The notes under the pieces: model-generated | The model's input: the letters and a program-made list of their open reading frames with translations, nothing else | Database searches by the model: none | What the model was told of the DNA's origin: nothing | Shown: in pieces, positions 35,011-44,336 of the stretch | How the letters are laid out: each line of letters starts with the position of its first letter | Position numbering within the stretch: the stretch's first letter is position 1 | Assembly (NCBI GenBank): GCA_902801155.1 | Contig: CADCHG010000004.1 | Span: 17,514-81,513 of the forward strand | From: an uncultured Prevotellaceae bacterium | GTDB lineage: Bacteria > Bacteroidota > Bacteroidia > Bacteroidales > Bacteroidaceae | Direction: 5' to 3' | DNA length: 64,000 bases | Made by a program: the position numbers and the translations under genes

Positions 35011-35685
35011 TTATAATTTCACTTCTGGCACTACCTGACCGTCGAAGAGGTTGATAACACGCTGAGCATAGCCAGCATCGCGTTCGGAGTGAGTTACCAT
35101 AACGACGGTGGTTCCTTCCTGATTTAATTGGGTGAGCAGCTGCATCACCTCCAGACCATTTTTGGAGTCAAGGTTTCCTGTTGGCTCGTCGGCAAGGATA
35201 AGTTTGGGATTCATCACCACGGCGCGAGCAATGGCTACACGCTGCTGCTGACCGCCAGAGAGCTGTTGGGGGAAGTGATGGGCGCGATGCGAGATAGCCA
35301 TACGGCGTAGCACCTCTTCTACTCGAGTCTTACGCTCTTTCTTTGGTACACCGAGGTATGTAAGCGGCAGTTCTACGTTCTCCTCTACGTTCATTTCGTC
35401 GATGAGGTTGAAGCTCTGGAACACGAAGCCGATCTTTCCCTTGCGAACCTTTGTGCGCTGACTCTCCTTCAGTTGTCCTACGTTCTCACCATCGAGCATG
35501 TAAGTGCCACTGGTGGGATTGTCGAGCAGGCCAAGGATATTCAATAGTGTTGACTTACCACAGCCTGAAGGGCCCATGATGGCTACGAACTCACCTTTTT
35601 TTACTTCGAGCGATACGCCGCCCAATGCTACGGTTTCCACCTCTTCCGTGCGGAATACCTTCTGAATGTTTTCTAACTTTATCAT
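35011..35685 (-). CDS. ABC transporter ATP-binding protein (MacB/LolD type)
   Basis: The 224-residue ATPase has Walker [10 protein letters not shown] (residues ~37-45), Q-loop in [10 protein letters not shown], signature [14 protein letters not shown], Walker [15 protein letters not shown] and the H-loop VTHSE. It is the only ATPase in an operon with three large FtsX-family permeases, so it probably energises all of them. It is the most downstream gene; a pyrimidine-rich stretch of CTTTACTCTTTACAC words (35691-35775) separates it from the permease gene. Confidence 0.92.
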   Translation of the reverse strand: MIKLENIQKVFRTEEVETVALGGVSLEVKKGEFVAIMGPSGCGKSTLLNILGLLDNPTSGTYMLDGENVGQLKESQRTKVRKGKIGFVFQSFNLIDEMNVEENVELPLTYLGVPKKERKTRVEEVLRRMAISHRAHHFPQQLSGGQQQRVAIARAVVMNPKLILADEPTGNLDSKNGLEVMQLLTQLNQEGTTVVMVTHSERDAGYAQRVINLFDGQVVPEVKL

Positions 35686-35690
35686 TTTTC

Positions 35691-35775
35691 AACTTAAACT
35701 TTAATCTTTATACTTTAATCTATCTACTTTACTCTTTACACTTTATACTTTACTCTTTACACTTTACTCTTTTCC
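35691..35775. repeat. CTTTACTCTTTACACTT word stretch between efflux genes
   Basis: TTTACTCTTTACACTTTA-type words repeat about six times without fixed phase. A shorter form lies at 40548-40585 between the upstream permease genes. No hairpin or start signal is evident in it. Confidence 0.55.
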
Positions 35776-35778
35776 ACC

Positions 35779-38133
35779 TTACTCCGTCTTCAAATAGTCG
35801 ACGGGATTGCTTGTCGTGACGCGACGGCAGCCTATGCAGACAACACACAGGATGACTGCCAGAACCAACAATGCACAGCCTATGAAGAGCAGGGGTGAAA
35901 GGACGGCTTTCTCGCTGAACTGCTCCTGCCAGAGACGAGAGACATACCAGGCAGCGATGGTTCCGATAAATGTTGCGGGCAGAGCTACACGCATGATGTC
36001 GATAATGAATAATCGGATAACATCAGTCGCCCGAGCACCATTCACCTTACGGATAGCAATCTCTTTCTGTCTTCTGCCTATTTCGCCTGAAAGATAGCCG
36101 ATGAGTCCGATGAGGGCAACGAGCAGAGCCACCAGTCCACCAATCATCACCGTGGTGCGGAAATTATGGGCATCGGTATATAGTTTGACCACCATCTGGC
36201 TATATGGCGTGATGTTGATGTCGGGATTGTCGGGCACCAGTTCCTTCAGTCGCTTGTTGGCAGCCTCCAGACCGTCCATCGTATGGAAGCGAATGAGGAT
36301 GTAACGCATATTTCTCGGTTTGCGACTATAGAAACAGACGCTTGGGCGGGTGTCGGGATACGTTATGCTGCCGATGCGGATATCCTCAAAAACTCCGACG
36401 ATGGTATGCGGTTCGTCGAACGAGGTGCAGAAAATCTGTTTGCCCAAAGCCTGATCCCAGCCAACCAGTTCCTTCATGCGCTCTTCGAACTTCCTACTTA
36501 CCATAACCTCGCGCAAGGTGTCGGTCTGTTCAGTAAAAGTACGACCTGAGACTATAGGAATACCCATCACATCGAAATAACCGTTGCCTACATAATAAAG
36601 GTCGGCTATATTCATATACTCATGGTCATCGTCTGGCAAATAGATATTATCACCGCTTTGTTGCTCAGTCAGATTAGCATACGACATCGTCACTCCCTTC
36701 ACAGATGCCAGCTTGGGCAACTCTTCCAATACCAGTTGACGTTGCTCGACGGACAAGCCGTTAACCAGTACGGAACCCAGCGTGGAATAGTCGTAGCCTA
36801 TGTCGTCGTTTATCATTCTATTATACTGTCGCCCAGCCACAGCCAACAGCGCAATGAGGAACGTTGCCGATGCGAACTGCAAGCCTAACAGCAGGAGTTT
36901 CCACAGCCTATGGCTCTGACTATAGTTCTTGAAAGCAGCTGCTACTGGGATGTGGGTGTAGATGTAGCCGGGAACGATGCCTGTGATAAGCAGAACCACG
37001 AGACAGGTCAGCGCTATCATCCACATATTGTTGCCTGCCATCAGCAACACGGATAGCGGTGCGCATGTCAACTCCTCGACAATATCCTTCGCAGCATAGA
37101 GCAACAGGGCAGCCAATGCCAGCGACAACAGCAGATGAACCGCGCTTTCGACCATCACCTTATGATATACATGTCGGCTTTCAGCGCCATAGCACTTGTG
37201 AACCGCCATCTCACGGGCTCGGCGACTGATGCCGCCCACTACCAACAGAAGGTAGTTCATCACGGCGCAGCCTATGAGTACCGCAGCCAAGAGCGAGAGG
37301 ATTAATGTCATGCGACGCACACCATCATCCTTAGTGTGGAAGTCAATAAGCGGTGTCACGGAGAAGCTCAATTCATAGCCTGCTTTTTTCAGATCATCCA
37401 AGGGCAGGTTCTCCTGTTTCATCTTTTCCAACTGCGGTTTCAAGTCTTCGGGCGTGATACCCTCTGCCAAGCGGACATAGCCTACATAGCTGTCATAGCC
37501 CACCCAGTCCTCGCGTCCGTCATGTAACCACCTGGCTATCGAGGGCATTGACACCATCACCTCCATACCGTGGAGCTTGGAGTTCAAGGGAATGTCCTCA
37601 TAGACCCCGCCAATGGTGAGTGCCAATCCGCCACGCCGTCTGTAATACACTTTCTTTCCCACAACATTCCCACCCAGTTTTTCTGCCAAGGAGCGGGGAA
37701 TCATGCAGTAATCCGTCTGACTTAGCACTTTCTTTGGATTACCCTGCAAGACACGGAAGGGGAACACATCGAAGAAACAGCTATCCACCAGGGTGTAATT
37801 GGTGCGCACCCACCTGTCATCTTCCGTCACGATGGGCATATCATGGGCGACATCTACATAGCGCGTGGCAACCTCTATCTGCGGGCAATACCGTTTCATG
37901 CCTGGTGCAATACCTCCTGCTGTCTGAGGATTGTGATGATACTCGCCATCGTGGATATAGTCTTCACAAACCACATAGATGCGGTTACTCTCAGGGAAGA
38001 AGTCGTCATACGACTGCTCGAAGCCCACTTTGCCTATCAGCACTACGCCGGCTGCCAGTCCTATGGCCAGACAGATTATCTTCGTCCAGTTATGCTGGCC
38101 TCGTTTATTTAGTGTTTTAATTGCTGAAATCAT
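35779..38133 (-). CDS. FtsX/MacB-type ABC permease, efflux operon
   Basis: The 784-residue protein has the doubled Bacteroidetes FtsX plan: an N-terminal membrane segment (~20-38), a periplasmic MacB-like domain, membrane clusters near 280-400 and 415-435, a second periplasmic domain, and a C-terminal cluster (~660-780). The coupling motif GEIGRRQKEIAIRKVNGA is clear. It belongs to a set of three paralogous permeases (790, 790 and 784 residues) transcribed together. It probably forms part of a tripartite efflux or export pump with the fusion protein and TolC-like channel encoded upstream. The substrate is unknown; such pumps export antimicrobial peptides, macrolides or lipids. Confidence 0.88.
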   Translation of the reverse strand: MISAIKTLNKRGQHNWTKIICLAIGLAAGVVLIGKVGFEQSYDDFFPESNRIYVVCEDYIHDGEYHHNPQTAGGIAPGMKRYCPQIEVATRYVDVAHDMPIVTEDDRWVRTNYTLVDSCFFDVFPFRVLQGNPKKVLSQTDYCMIPRSLAEKLGGNVVGKKVYYRRRGGLALTIGGVYEDIPLNSKLHGMEVMVSMPSIARWLHDGREDWVGYDSYVGYVRLAEGITPEDLKPQLEKMKQENLPLDDLKKAGYELSFSVTPLIDFHTKDDGVRRMTLILSLLAAVLIGCAVMNYLLLVVGGISRRAREMAVHKCYGAESRHVYHKVMVESAVHLLLSLALAALLLYAAKDIVEELTCAPLSVLLMAGNNMWMIALTCLVVLLITGIVPGYIYTHIPVAAAFKNYSQSHRLWKLLLLGLQFASATFLIALLAVAGRQYNRMINDDIGYDYSTLGSVLVNGLSVEQRQLVLEELPKLASVKGVTMSYANLTEQQSGDNIYLPDDDHEYMNIADLYYVGNGYFDVMGIPIVSGRTFTEQTDTLREVMVSRKFEERMKELVGWDQALGKQIFCTSFDEPHTIVGVFEDIRIGSITYPDTRPSVCFYSRKPRNMRYILIRFHTMDGLEAANKRLKELVPDNPDINITPYSQMVVKLYTDAHNFRTTVMIGGLVALLVALIGLIGYLSGEIGRRQKEIAIRKVNGARATDVIRLFIIDIMRVALPATFIGTIAAWYVSRLWQEQFSEKAVLSPLLFIGCALLVLAVILCVVCIGCRRVTTSNPVDYLKTE

Positions 38134-38136
38134 ACT

Positions 38137-40509
38137 TTATTCTGTTTTAATACTTTCTACGGGATTTGTTCTGACGGCCTTGATAATTTGGAGGCTAACA
38201 GAGAGTATAGCAACCAACAGGGCAATGGCACAGGTGGCAACGAAAATCCAGGCACTAAGCTCAATGCGATAACTGAAGTTGCTGAGCCAATCGCGCATGA
38301 TATACCACGAGAGTGGAATGGCGATGATGAACGATATTAGCAACGGTGCGCAGAATATACGGAGCATCAGTATCATCACTTCGCCTGATGTCGAGCCCAT
38401 AATCTTACGGATGCCTATCTCCTTCTGTCGCTGACGGATAAAGAAGAGTGACATACCGACATAGCCCATCACGGAGATAATCACGGCGATGATGGTGAAG
38501 AGCGTGATGATCTTCAGCGTGTTATGTTGCTCGTCGAAGGACTCGGCAATGTTTTCCTCGAGGCTGCTGACGTTCTCTGGTTGGTCGGCCTCGGGAACAT
38601 CCAATGCGCTGAGGATGTTGATGAAGGCAGCCTTGGCTTGCTTGTCACCGTTCGTCTTGACGAGGAAGGTCGGGTCTTCCACATGTTCCTTCACACGGAT
38701 GGCGAAAGGCTGTACTCCCTCTAGCACATTGATGCGATTGAAGTCCTTGAGAATGCCACTGATAGGTACTTTTTGTCCCTTCCACCAGTCTATCTCGCGT
38801 TCTCTATCGGTATATTTCAATCGTCGGATGGCTTCCTCATTCAAATAATAGCCGCCATTTGTCGGACCGTAGTCTTTGAGGATTTCTAGTCCGTAAAGGT
38901 TGAAAGCCGCAGAGTCTAAGTCGGTGAGAAACAAAGTGACCAGTTCATCACCATTTTTTATGACCTGAATCTTCGAATTATAGGCAGAAAACGATGTGCC
39001 TCTCATCTCACCGATAGTCTCAACGAAAGGCAACCGTTCCAACTGATTCCTGACAGTCTGGCTCTTTCCTTCAGGTGACATGATGTAATAGAGATGCTTG
39101 GTATTGAAGCCTAAAGGCGCATGAATGAGGTGGTTCACTTGTAGCCAGATGACAAGGGCGGCGGTGAGCATGGTTACGGTGACGATGTTCTGAATGATGA
39201 TGAACAGCTTGCCCATAACCATCTTAGAGTGATAGCGGAAGTTGCCTTTTACGATGTCGATAGGCTGAAAGCTGGAAATATGCCATGATGGCATGATGCC
39301 AGAGGCGATGCCCACAAGCAGGATGAAGGCGAGGCTGACACTCACGGTGCCGATGCTGATATCATTGAGCAGCGCAATCTTTCCCTTAAACAATTCAGCT
39401 GCATCGTCCTGAAAACAGAGGGCTAAAGCAAAGCCTATGAGGAATGCCACGCCCATCATGAGCGTTGATTCAGCAATCAACTTCAGTGAAATCTCCACTT
39501 GGCTGCTGCCGAAGAGCCGTCGTGTAGCCATTTCCTTGGCACGGAAACCAGTATTCGCTACGGTCAGATTGATGTAGTTGCTGACGGCGAAGAACAGAAT
39601 TGCCAATACGGCAGCCAGCAGGATGCGCAAACGTGTCCGATCACCCTTCTGTATTCCGTGGCCGTTATTTTGTGGCGCGAACATGATGTCTGTAAGAGGT
39701 GTAAGCTCTAACTCATGCTCCCCCAAGCGGCCCCAAAGTGTGTAGTTCTTACCCAGGTAATCCTCTATGGTTTTCTTCTTACCATCGAGCGAGGTTCCGG
39801 GCTTCAACATCAAAAAGTCCTTGCAGTAACCTGTTGGACCGTAACCAATGGCGTCGCTCGTGAGATTGTAGCCCATCACCTGCCCAAAACGCTCCATGCT
39901 GACAATGAGTTGCGTTTCGTTGGGCAACACCGTGTGGTCAAAGTCGCGTGCCACGCCGCTGATGGTATAAACCAGCGTAGAGTCGTAAGGGTCTTGATTA
40001 TTCAAATATACATTACGGTCGCCCACTATCTGTAGTGTTTCCCCGATGGGGTTCTTGTCGCCAAACAGTTGGCGGGCCAGACTCTCTGTCACGACACACT
40101 TGTCGGGTGCATCGAGGACTGTCTGTGGATTGCCCTGCACTAACGGGAAACTGAAGAACTGGAAGAATGTCGAGTCAACCAACATGATATTGCTGTTATC
40201 GTTCTCCTTTGCCATCACTTCGCGCTGTCCATACTTGATGCGTCCGTTCTGGCTCATCACACAGCAGGTCTTCTCTACTTCAGGACACATCTCCTTCACC
40301 TCACCTGCCACCTGTGGCCACATGAAGAAATCTTCATTGCTCCACATCAGGTAGATGCGGTCGGCATTCTCATGCCATGAGTCGATACTGTATTGTCGCC
40401 AAGTGTAGTCGCCCATCAGGATGATGAACATCAGCGACACTACCAGGCCTGCAATGTTAATAAAGGTGTAAGCCTTGTTTCTCGATAGGAATTCAAAATA
40501 ACTCTTCAT
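38137..40509 (-). CDS. FtsX/MacB-type ABC permease, efflux operon
   Basis: The ~790-residue protein starts at ATG 40509 (MKSYFEFLSRNKAYTFINIAGL), matching the N-terminus of the next paralogue (MKSYLKFLSRHRLFTIINIVGL); an ATG seven codons upstream is less likely. It has the MacB-like layout of its neighbours, with RAKEMATRRLFGSSQ after the first periplasmic domain and FFIRQRQKEIGIRKIMGSTSGE before the last membrane cluster. It ends three bases before the downstream permease gene starts, which supports translational coupling. Role as for its neighbours: part of an efflux complex. Confidence 0.88.
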   Translation of the reverse strand: MKSYFEFLSRNKAYTFINIAGLVVSLMFIILMGDYTWRQYSIDSWHENADRIYLMWSNEDFFMWPQVAGEVKEMCPEVEKTCCVMSQNGRIKYGQREVMAKENDNSNIMLVDSTFFQFFSFPLVQGNPQTVLDAPDKCVVTESLARQLFGDKNPIGETLQIVGDRNVYLNNQDPYDSTLVYTISGVARDFDHTVLPNETQLIVSMERFGQVMGYNLTSDAIGYGPTGYCKDFLMLKPGTSLDGKKKTIEDYLGKNYTLWGRLGEHELELTPLTDIMFAPQNNGHGIQKGDRTRLRILLAAVLAILFFAVSNYINLTVANTGFRAKEMATRRLFGSSQVEISLKLIAESTLMMGVAFLIGFALALCFQDDAAELFKGKIALLNDISIGTVSVSLAFILLVGIASGIMPSWHISSFQPIDIVKGNFRYHSKMVMGKLFIIIQNIVTVTMLTAALVIWLQVNHLIHAPLGFNTKHLYYIMSPEGKSQTVRNQLERLPFVETIGEMRGTSFSAYNSKIQVIKNGDELVTLFLTDLDSAAFNLYGLEILKDYGPTNGGYYLNEEAIRRLKYTDREREIDWWKGQKVPISGILKDFNRINVLEGVQPFAIRVKEHVEDPTFLVKTNGDKQAKAAFINILSALDVPEADQPENVSSLEENIAESFDEQHNTLKIITLFTIIAVIISVMGYVGMSLFFIRQRQKEIGIRKIMGSTSGEVMILMLRIFCAPLLISFIIAIPLSWYIMRDWLSNFSYRIELSAWIFVATCAIALLVAILSVSLQIIKAVRTNPVESIKTE

Positions 40510-40582
40510 GCCTTTAAACTTTATTCGCAAAGCTCATCAGCTTCGCAGTCTACTTTACTCTTTACTCTTTATTCTTTATTCC

Positions 40583-42955
40583 TTATTCGTTTTTAATACT
40601 ATTTACTGGATTCTCGGTTGCAGCTTGCCAGCCTTGGAATGCTGCGGTCAGCAGGTTGACGGCGAGTACTATGATAAGTGAGAGAAACAATGGCAAGAAC
40701 TCCATCTTGATAGTAAGACCTGAGATACTGCCTACCATTGGAGCCAACCACCACGAAAGGGGAATGGCGATAACCATTGCGACAATTGACTGTACGACTA
40801 CCGCAAGGAGCAACCGCATGGTGATGCCGCTGATTTCTGCTCCGAAGACACGACGTACGGCTATCTCGCGACGGCGCTGGCTGACGAAGTAGCTGTTCAT
40901 AGCCATCAGACCGAGTATGGCAATCAGCAGGGCAACCGAAGTAAAGACCGTCAGTACGCTGAGGAAGCGCTCGTATTCCTCGTACCACTTCTGATGCTCC
41001 TGAGTGAGTGAGCGAACCTCTTGTGCCTCATGGCCTGTAGCTGTGCTAATTAGTCGCTTGATCGCATCTTCCACCTTCTTGCGATCACCGTGGTATTTCA
41101 CAAGAGCCTGACGAGGTCTTCCGTAATTCCTGTTCTCAAAGGTGTCCGCATCGTCATGGAACTCTTTCGCATTGATAATTACAAACGGGGTGGGATGCTC
41201 TTCCTCATTCATCACGTTCAGAAAGACCATGTCGGGATAGACGGCTCCGATTTCCCAGTAGGTGTTTCCGTTTGCCGTCGCTATCCTACGCTCATCATCG
41301 CGCTTGCCGAACTGGCGCAGCAACTGGTGGTTGACGCCCACGCCGTTGTCGCTATAGACTTTCTCAGGGTGGATGTTCAGGATGTTATAGAAGGTGCTGT
41401 CGCCTATCATCAGCTGTTGGCTGACCACCGTTCCGTCATCGGCAGAAGTTGTCTGGTTCTCCAGTCCCTCAACGGGAGTGCCGTAACCGAAGCCGACGGC
41501 ATCTACCTCCGGCAGTTCAAGCATCTTGCTGCGAAACGTCTGACGCTGGGCCTCATTGAGGCTGGCTATATCCTTTGTCCTGAGGATGTTCTCGATGTCG
41601 TAGCCTAACGGACGGCTCATGCGCTCACGGATGCTGCTGCTAAGTAACAACGTGATTGTCAGCATGACTATGACGAACACGGTCTGCGTTACCATCAGCA
41701 TGTGACTCCAACGCTGGCGAACACGACGGCGGAATGTGCCGCGCACGATGTCGATGGGTTTGTAGTTACTGAGAATCACGGCTGGCACGAAACCTGCCAT
41801 TGAACCAACGAGGATGATAGCGAGTATTATAGCAACGATGGTCACTACTCCTGTATCCTTCAGCAGGTCCATCTGGCAATTGGCCATTTCCATAGCCTTG
41901 TCTTGCAGGGCGAGTGCTATCAGGTAAGCTATCATAAAGGCTATGGCTGTGAAGAGTATGCTCTCGCCTATCAGTTTGCTGAAAACCTGTAGTCGGGACA
42001 AGCCGAGCAATCGGCGTGTTGCCATCTCCTTCGAACGCTCCGTGGTGAGCGACACGCTCAGGTTCACGTAGTTGAAGATGGCGAACACCAGTACGAGCAG
42101 GGCTATGACCACGTAGAGATGCGCCATGTCGCGACTGCCATGATTAAGGGCATCGCCGTCTCCTTCGAAAGTACACATCCCTGCATCGTAGTAGAGCGTG
42201 GACAGCGGGGTGAGAGTCAGCTCCTTCGCTGCCCCCATCTGATAGAGCCAGAAGAAGGTCTTCAGGTAGTCGCGCATATCGTTTATCTTACTACGAAGGT
42301 TGCAACCCTCGCGTTCCATCAAGAAAAGCACGCAACTGGCGGCATTATTCATGGTCTCAACGTATGCCGAAGCATGAAGCTGACGCAGGTTCTCCAAATT
42401 AACCACGCATTCATAGGTGTCTGGGATAACAGAACGGTCGAAATCGTCCATTATGCCACTGACGGTATAGGTAATGGGTTTATCGTCGTCAAGAACAATT
42501 TCTTTGCCTACAGCATCACCGTTGGGCCAATAACGCTGGGCGAACTTTTTGCTGACCACTATCTGATTGGGAGCGCTAAGTACCTTCTTCTTATTGCCTG
42601 TCAATAGCTTGTAGTCGAAGAAATCAAAGAAGTTGGGTGCCGTGAGAAGCATCTTCGTCTTTGCCTCCTGTCCTTTAATGGTGAATGTCACATTTATGCC
42701 CGAAATAGAACACCAGTCTTCAATCTCCGAGAAACGGTCTTGCAACTTCTGCCCTATGCGGAAGTGCGACATCATGAATATCTCGTTACCCACGACGAAG
42801 GTACGCTCACCTCGCGTCTGGTAATTCTCCACCGTCGTCTGACGATAGATAAGGTCGCCCAGCAACAGGAGAAACGCCATCGATAGGCAAAGGCCTACGA
42901 TATTGATAATGGTAAACAGCCTGTGACGGCTCAGGAATTTCAGATAACTCTTCAT
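40583..42955 (-). CDS. FtsX/MacB-type ABC permease, efflux operon
   Basis: The 790-residue protein is the first of three paralogous permeases. It has the N-terminal SRHRLFTIINIVGLCLSMAFLLL anchor, periplasmic domain to ~280, the coupling segment TERSKEMATRRLLGLSRLQ, and C-terminal SQRRREIAVRRVFGAEISGI followed by a membrane pair. Three diverged permeases for one ATPase could assemble as different heterodimers; that is inference. The gap to the membrane-fusion gene upstream carries an AAGGTCAAAGGTC-type word repeat at 42968-43000. Confidence 0.88.
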   Translation of the reverse strand: MKSYLKFLSRHRLFTIINIVGLCLSMAFLLLLGDLIYRQTTVENYQTRGERTFVVGNEIFMMSHFRIGQKLQDRFSEIEDWCSISGINVTFTIKGQEAKTKMLLTAPNFFDFFDYKLLTGNKKKVLSAPNQIVVSKKFAQRYWPNGDAVGKEIVLDDDKPITYTVSGIMDDFDRSVIPDTYECVVNLENLRQLHASAYVETMNNAASCVLFLMEREGCNLRSKINDMRDYLKTFFWLYQMGAAKELTLTPLSTLYYDAGMCTFEGDGDALNHGSRDMAHLYVVIALLVLVFAIFNYVNLSVSLTTERSKEMATRRLLGLSRLQVFSKLIGESILFTAIAFMIAYLIALALQDKAMEMANCQMDLLKDTGVVTIVAIILAIILVGSMAGFVPAVILSNYKPIDIVRGTFRRRVRQRWSHMLMVTQTVFVIVMLTITLLLSSSIRERMSRPLGYDIENILRTKDIASLNEAQRQTFRSKMLELPEVDAVGFGYGTPVEGLENQTTSADDGTVVSQQLMIGDSTFYNILNIHPEKVYSDNGVGVNHQLLRQFGKRDDERRIATANGNTYWEIGAVYPDMVFLNVMNEEEHPTPFVIINAKEFHDDADTFENRNYGRPRQALVKYHGDRKKVEDAIKRLISTATGHEAQEVRSLTQEHQKWYEEYERFLSVLTVFTSVALLIAILGLMAMNSYFVSQRRREIAVRRVFGAEISGITMRLLLAVVVQSIVAMVIAIPLSWWLAPMVGSISGLTIKMEFLPLFLSLIIVLAVNLLTAAFQGWQAATENPVNSIKNE

Positions 42956-43032
42956 GTTGATATGTAATTGGAGGTCAAAGGTCTAAAGACTAAGGTCAAA
43001 AGCCATTCGCACTCCATGTTAATTTTTCATTG

Positions 43033-44289
43033 TTAATTGTTAATTACTAACACTTCATTGTCTTTGAATGCCTCATAGCCGCTGGTGACTACGCGCTCGC
43101 CAGGTTCTAAGCCTTCAAGAACTTCATAGAATTGCGGATTTTGGCGACCGATGCGGATGTTACGGCGATAGGCTTTGCTGCCGCTCTTGTCGAGGACGAA
43201 GATCCATTGTCCGCCAGTAGTCTGGAAGAACGTGCCGCGAGGAATGATGACGGCCTGCTCGGGCTGCCCCAGTTCGAGGTCGATATAGTAGGTCTGGCCT
43301 GTGCGGATGTTCTCCGGACGCTCGCCTTTGAAGACAAAGTCACAACGGAACTTGCCCTCACGCACTTCGGGATATACCTTGCGCACTTGCAACTTGTATT
43401 GCTTGTCGCCACGGGTAAAGGTGGCAGTAAGACCCTGACGTACACGGTCGATATAATGTTCATCAAGTTGTGCCTGCACCTTATAGTCAGAGAGGTCGTT
43501 CAACTGCCCGATCTTCTGACCGGGCTGGATGCTCTGTCCCAACTCCACATCGAGAAGTCCCAGTTCACCGTCGATAGCTGAGCGTACTTCGAGCTTGCCC
43601 TTGCGCTGACGCACCAGTACCACGTTCTTGCGCATATTTTGTAGGTTGTCTTCCATCTGGTCCATCTGCGTGGTGCGATAGAGAGAATCCTGTTTCAGAC
43701 GCTTTGAGATCAAGGAGCGTTTCTTGGCAGCGAGCTGATAGTCTTCCTGCGACTTCAGGTAATCCTCACGACTGATAAGTTTCTCCTTATAGAGCCGTTT
43801 GTTCTGTTCGAAGGTACGCTGCTTGCGCTGGGTGTCCATATCCAGCTGTGCCTGCTCCGTCTGGTTGTTCAGACGGTCTTGCTGCATGGCTACCTGGGTG
43901 TTACGCAGCAGGTTCTGCTTCTCTGCCAGTTCAGCTTCGGCATTCAGAATCTGCAGGTCGAGGTTGGAGTTGCTAAGACGAACAATGACATCGCCTTTTT
44001 TGACGTGTGTGCCTTCTTCGACAACCTTCTCCATCACGATGCCGCCTTCTTCTGGCGAAATCTGCACCACCTGTATGGGCAGTACCTGTCCGTTAGTACG
44101 TACATAGTCCTTGAATTCTGCTTTCGTTACCTCGCTCATAGTCACGTCATTGGCATTTACTTTCAGCGTTGAGGCATGATTGCCGAATATAAGCCAGAGG
44201 CTAACACCAAACACCAAACACCCAACACCTATCCACGGCCAATATTTCTTCAACTGTTGTGCCTTTGTCTTTTCGATTATTTTGTCCAT
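43033..44289 (-). CDS. Membrane-fusion (HlyD/MacA-type) protein of the efflux pump
   Basis: The ~418-residue protein starts at ATG 44289 (MDKIIEKTKAQQLKKYWPW); a start at 44364 overlapping the TolC-like gene would add 25 residues of unusual composition. One membrane anchor (~residues 17-35) is followed by the lipoyl half-motif VQISPEEGGIVMEKVVEEGTHVKKGDVIVRL. A long coiled-coil hairpin (~90-200, rich in Gln, Arg and Leu) follows, then the second lipoyl half (EVRSAIDGELGLLDVELGQSIQPGQKIGQL), a beta-barrel and a C-terminal IRIGRQNPQFYEVLEGLEPGERVVTSG. It bridges the inner-membrane permease and the TolC-like channel. The anchor contains a CAACACCC-type word read on the opposite strand (44202-44231). 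Confidence 0.9.
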   Translation of the reverse strand: MDKIIEKTKAQQLKKYWPWIGVGCLVFGVSLWLIFGNHASTLKVNANDVTMSEVTKAEFKDYVRTNGQVLPIQVVQISPEEGGIVMEKVVEEGTHVKKGDVIVRLSNSNLDLQILNAEAELAEKQNLLRNTQVAMQQDRLNNQTEQAQLDMDTQRKQRTFEQNKRLYKEKLISREDYLKSQEDYQLAAKKRSLISKRLKQDSLYRTTQMDQMEDNLQNMRKNVVLVRQRKGKLEVRSAIDGELGLLDVELGQSIQPGQKIGQLNDLSDYKVQAQLDEHYIDRVRQGLTATFTRGDKQYKLQVRKVYPEVREGKFRCDFVFKGERPENIRTGQTYYIDLELGQPEQAVIIPRGTFFQTTGGQWIFVLDKSGSKAYRRNIRIGRQNPQFYEVLEGLEPGERVVTSGYEAFKDNEVLVINN

Positions 44290-44336
44290 ATCGTTTAACT
44301 TAGTTGAACTCATTCGCGACTCGGGATAACTGGAGT

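Noticed and set aside
37620-38120. 166-codon plus-strand frame opposite a permease gene
   Set aside because: Antisense shadow; the composition (Arg, Ser, His, Pro) is that of a reversed coding strand.
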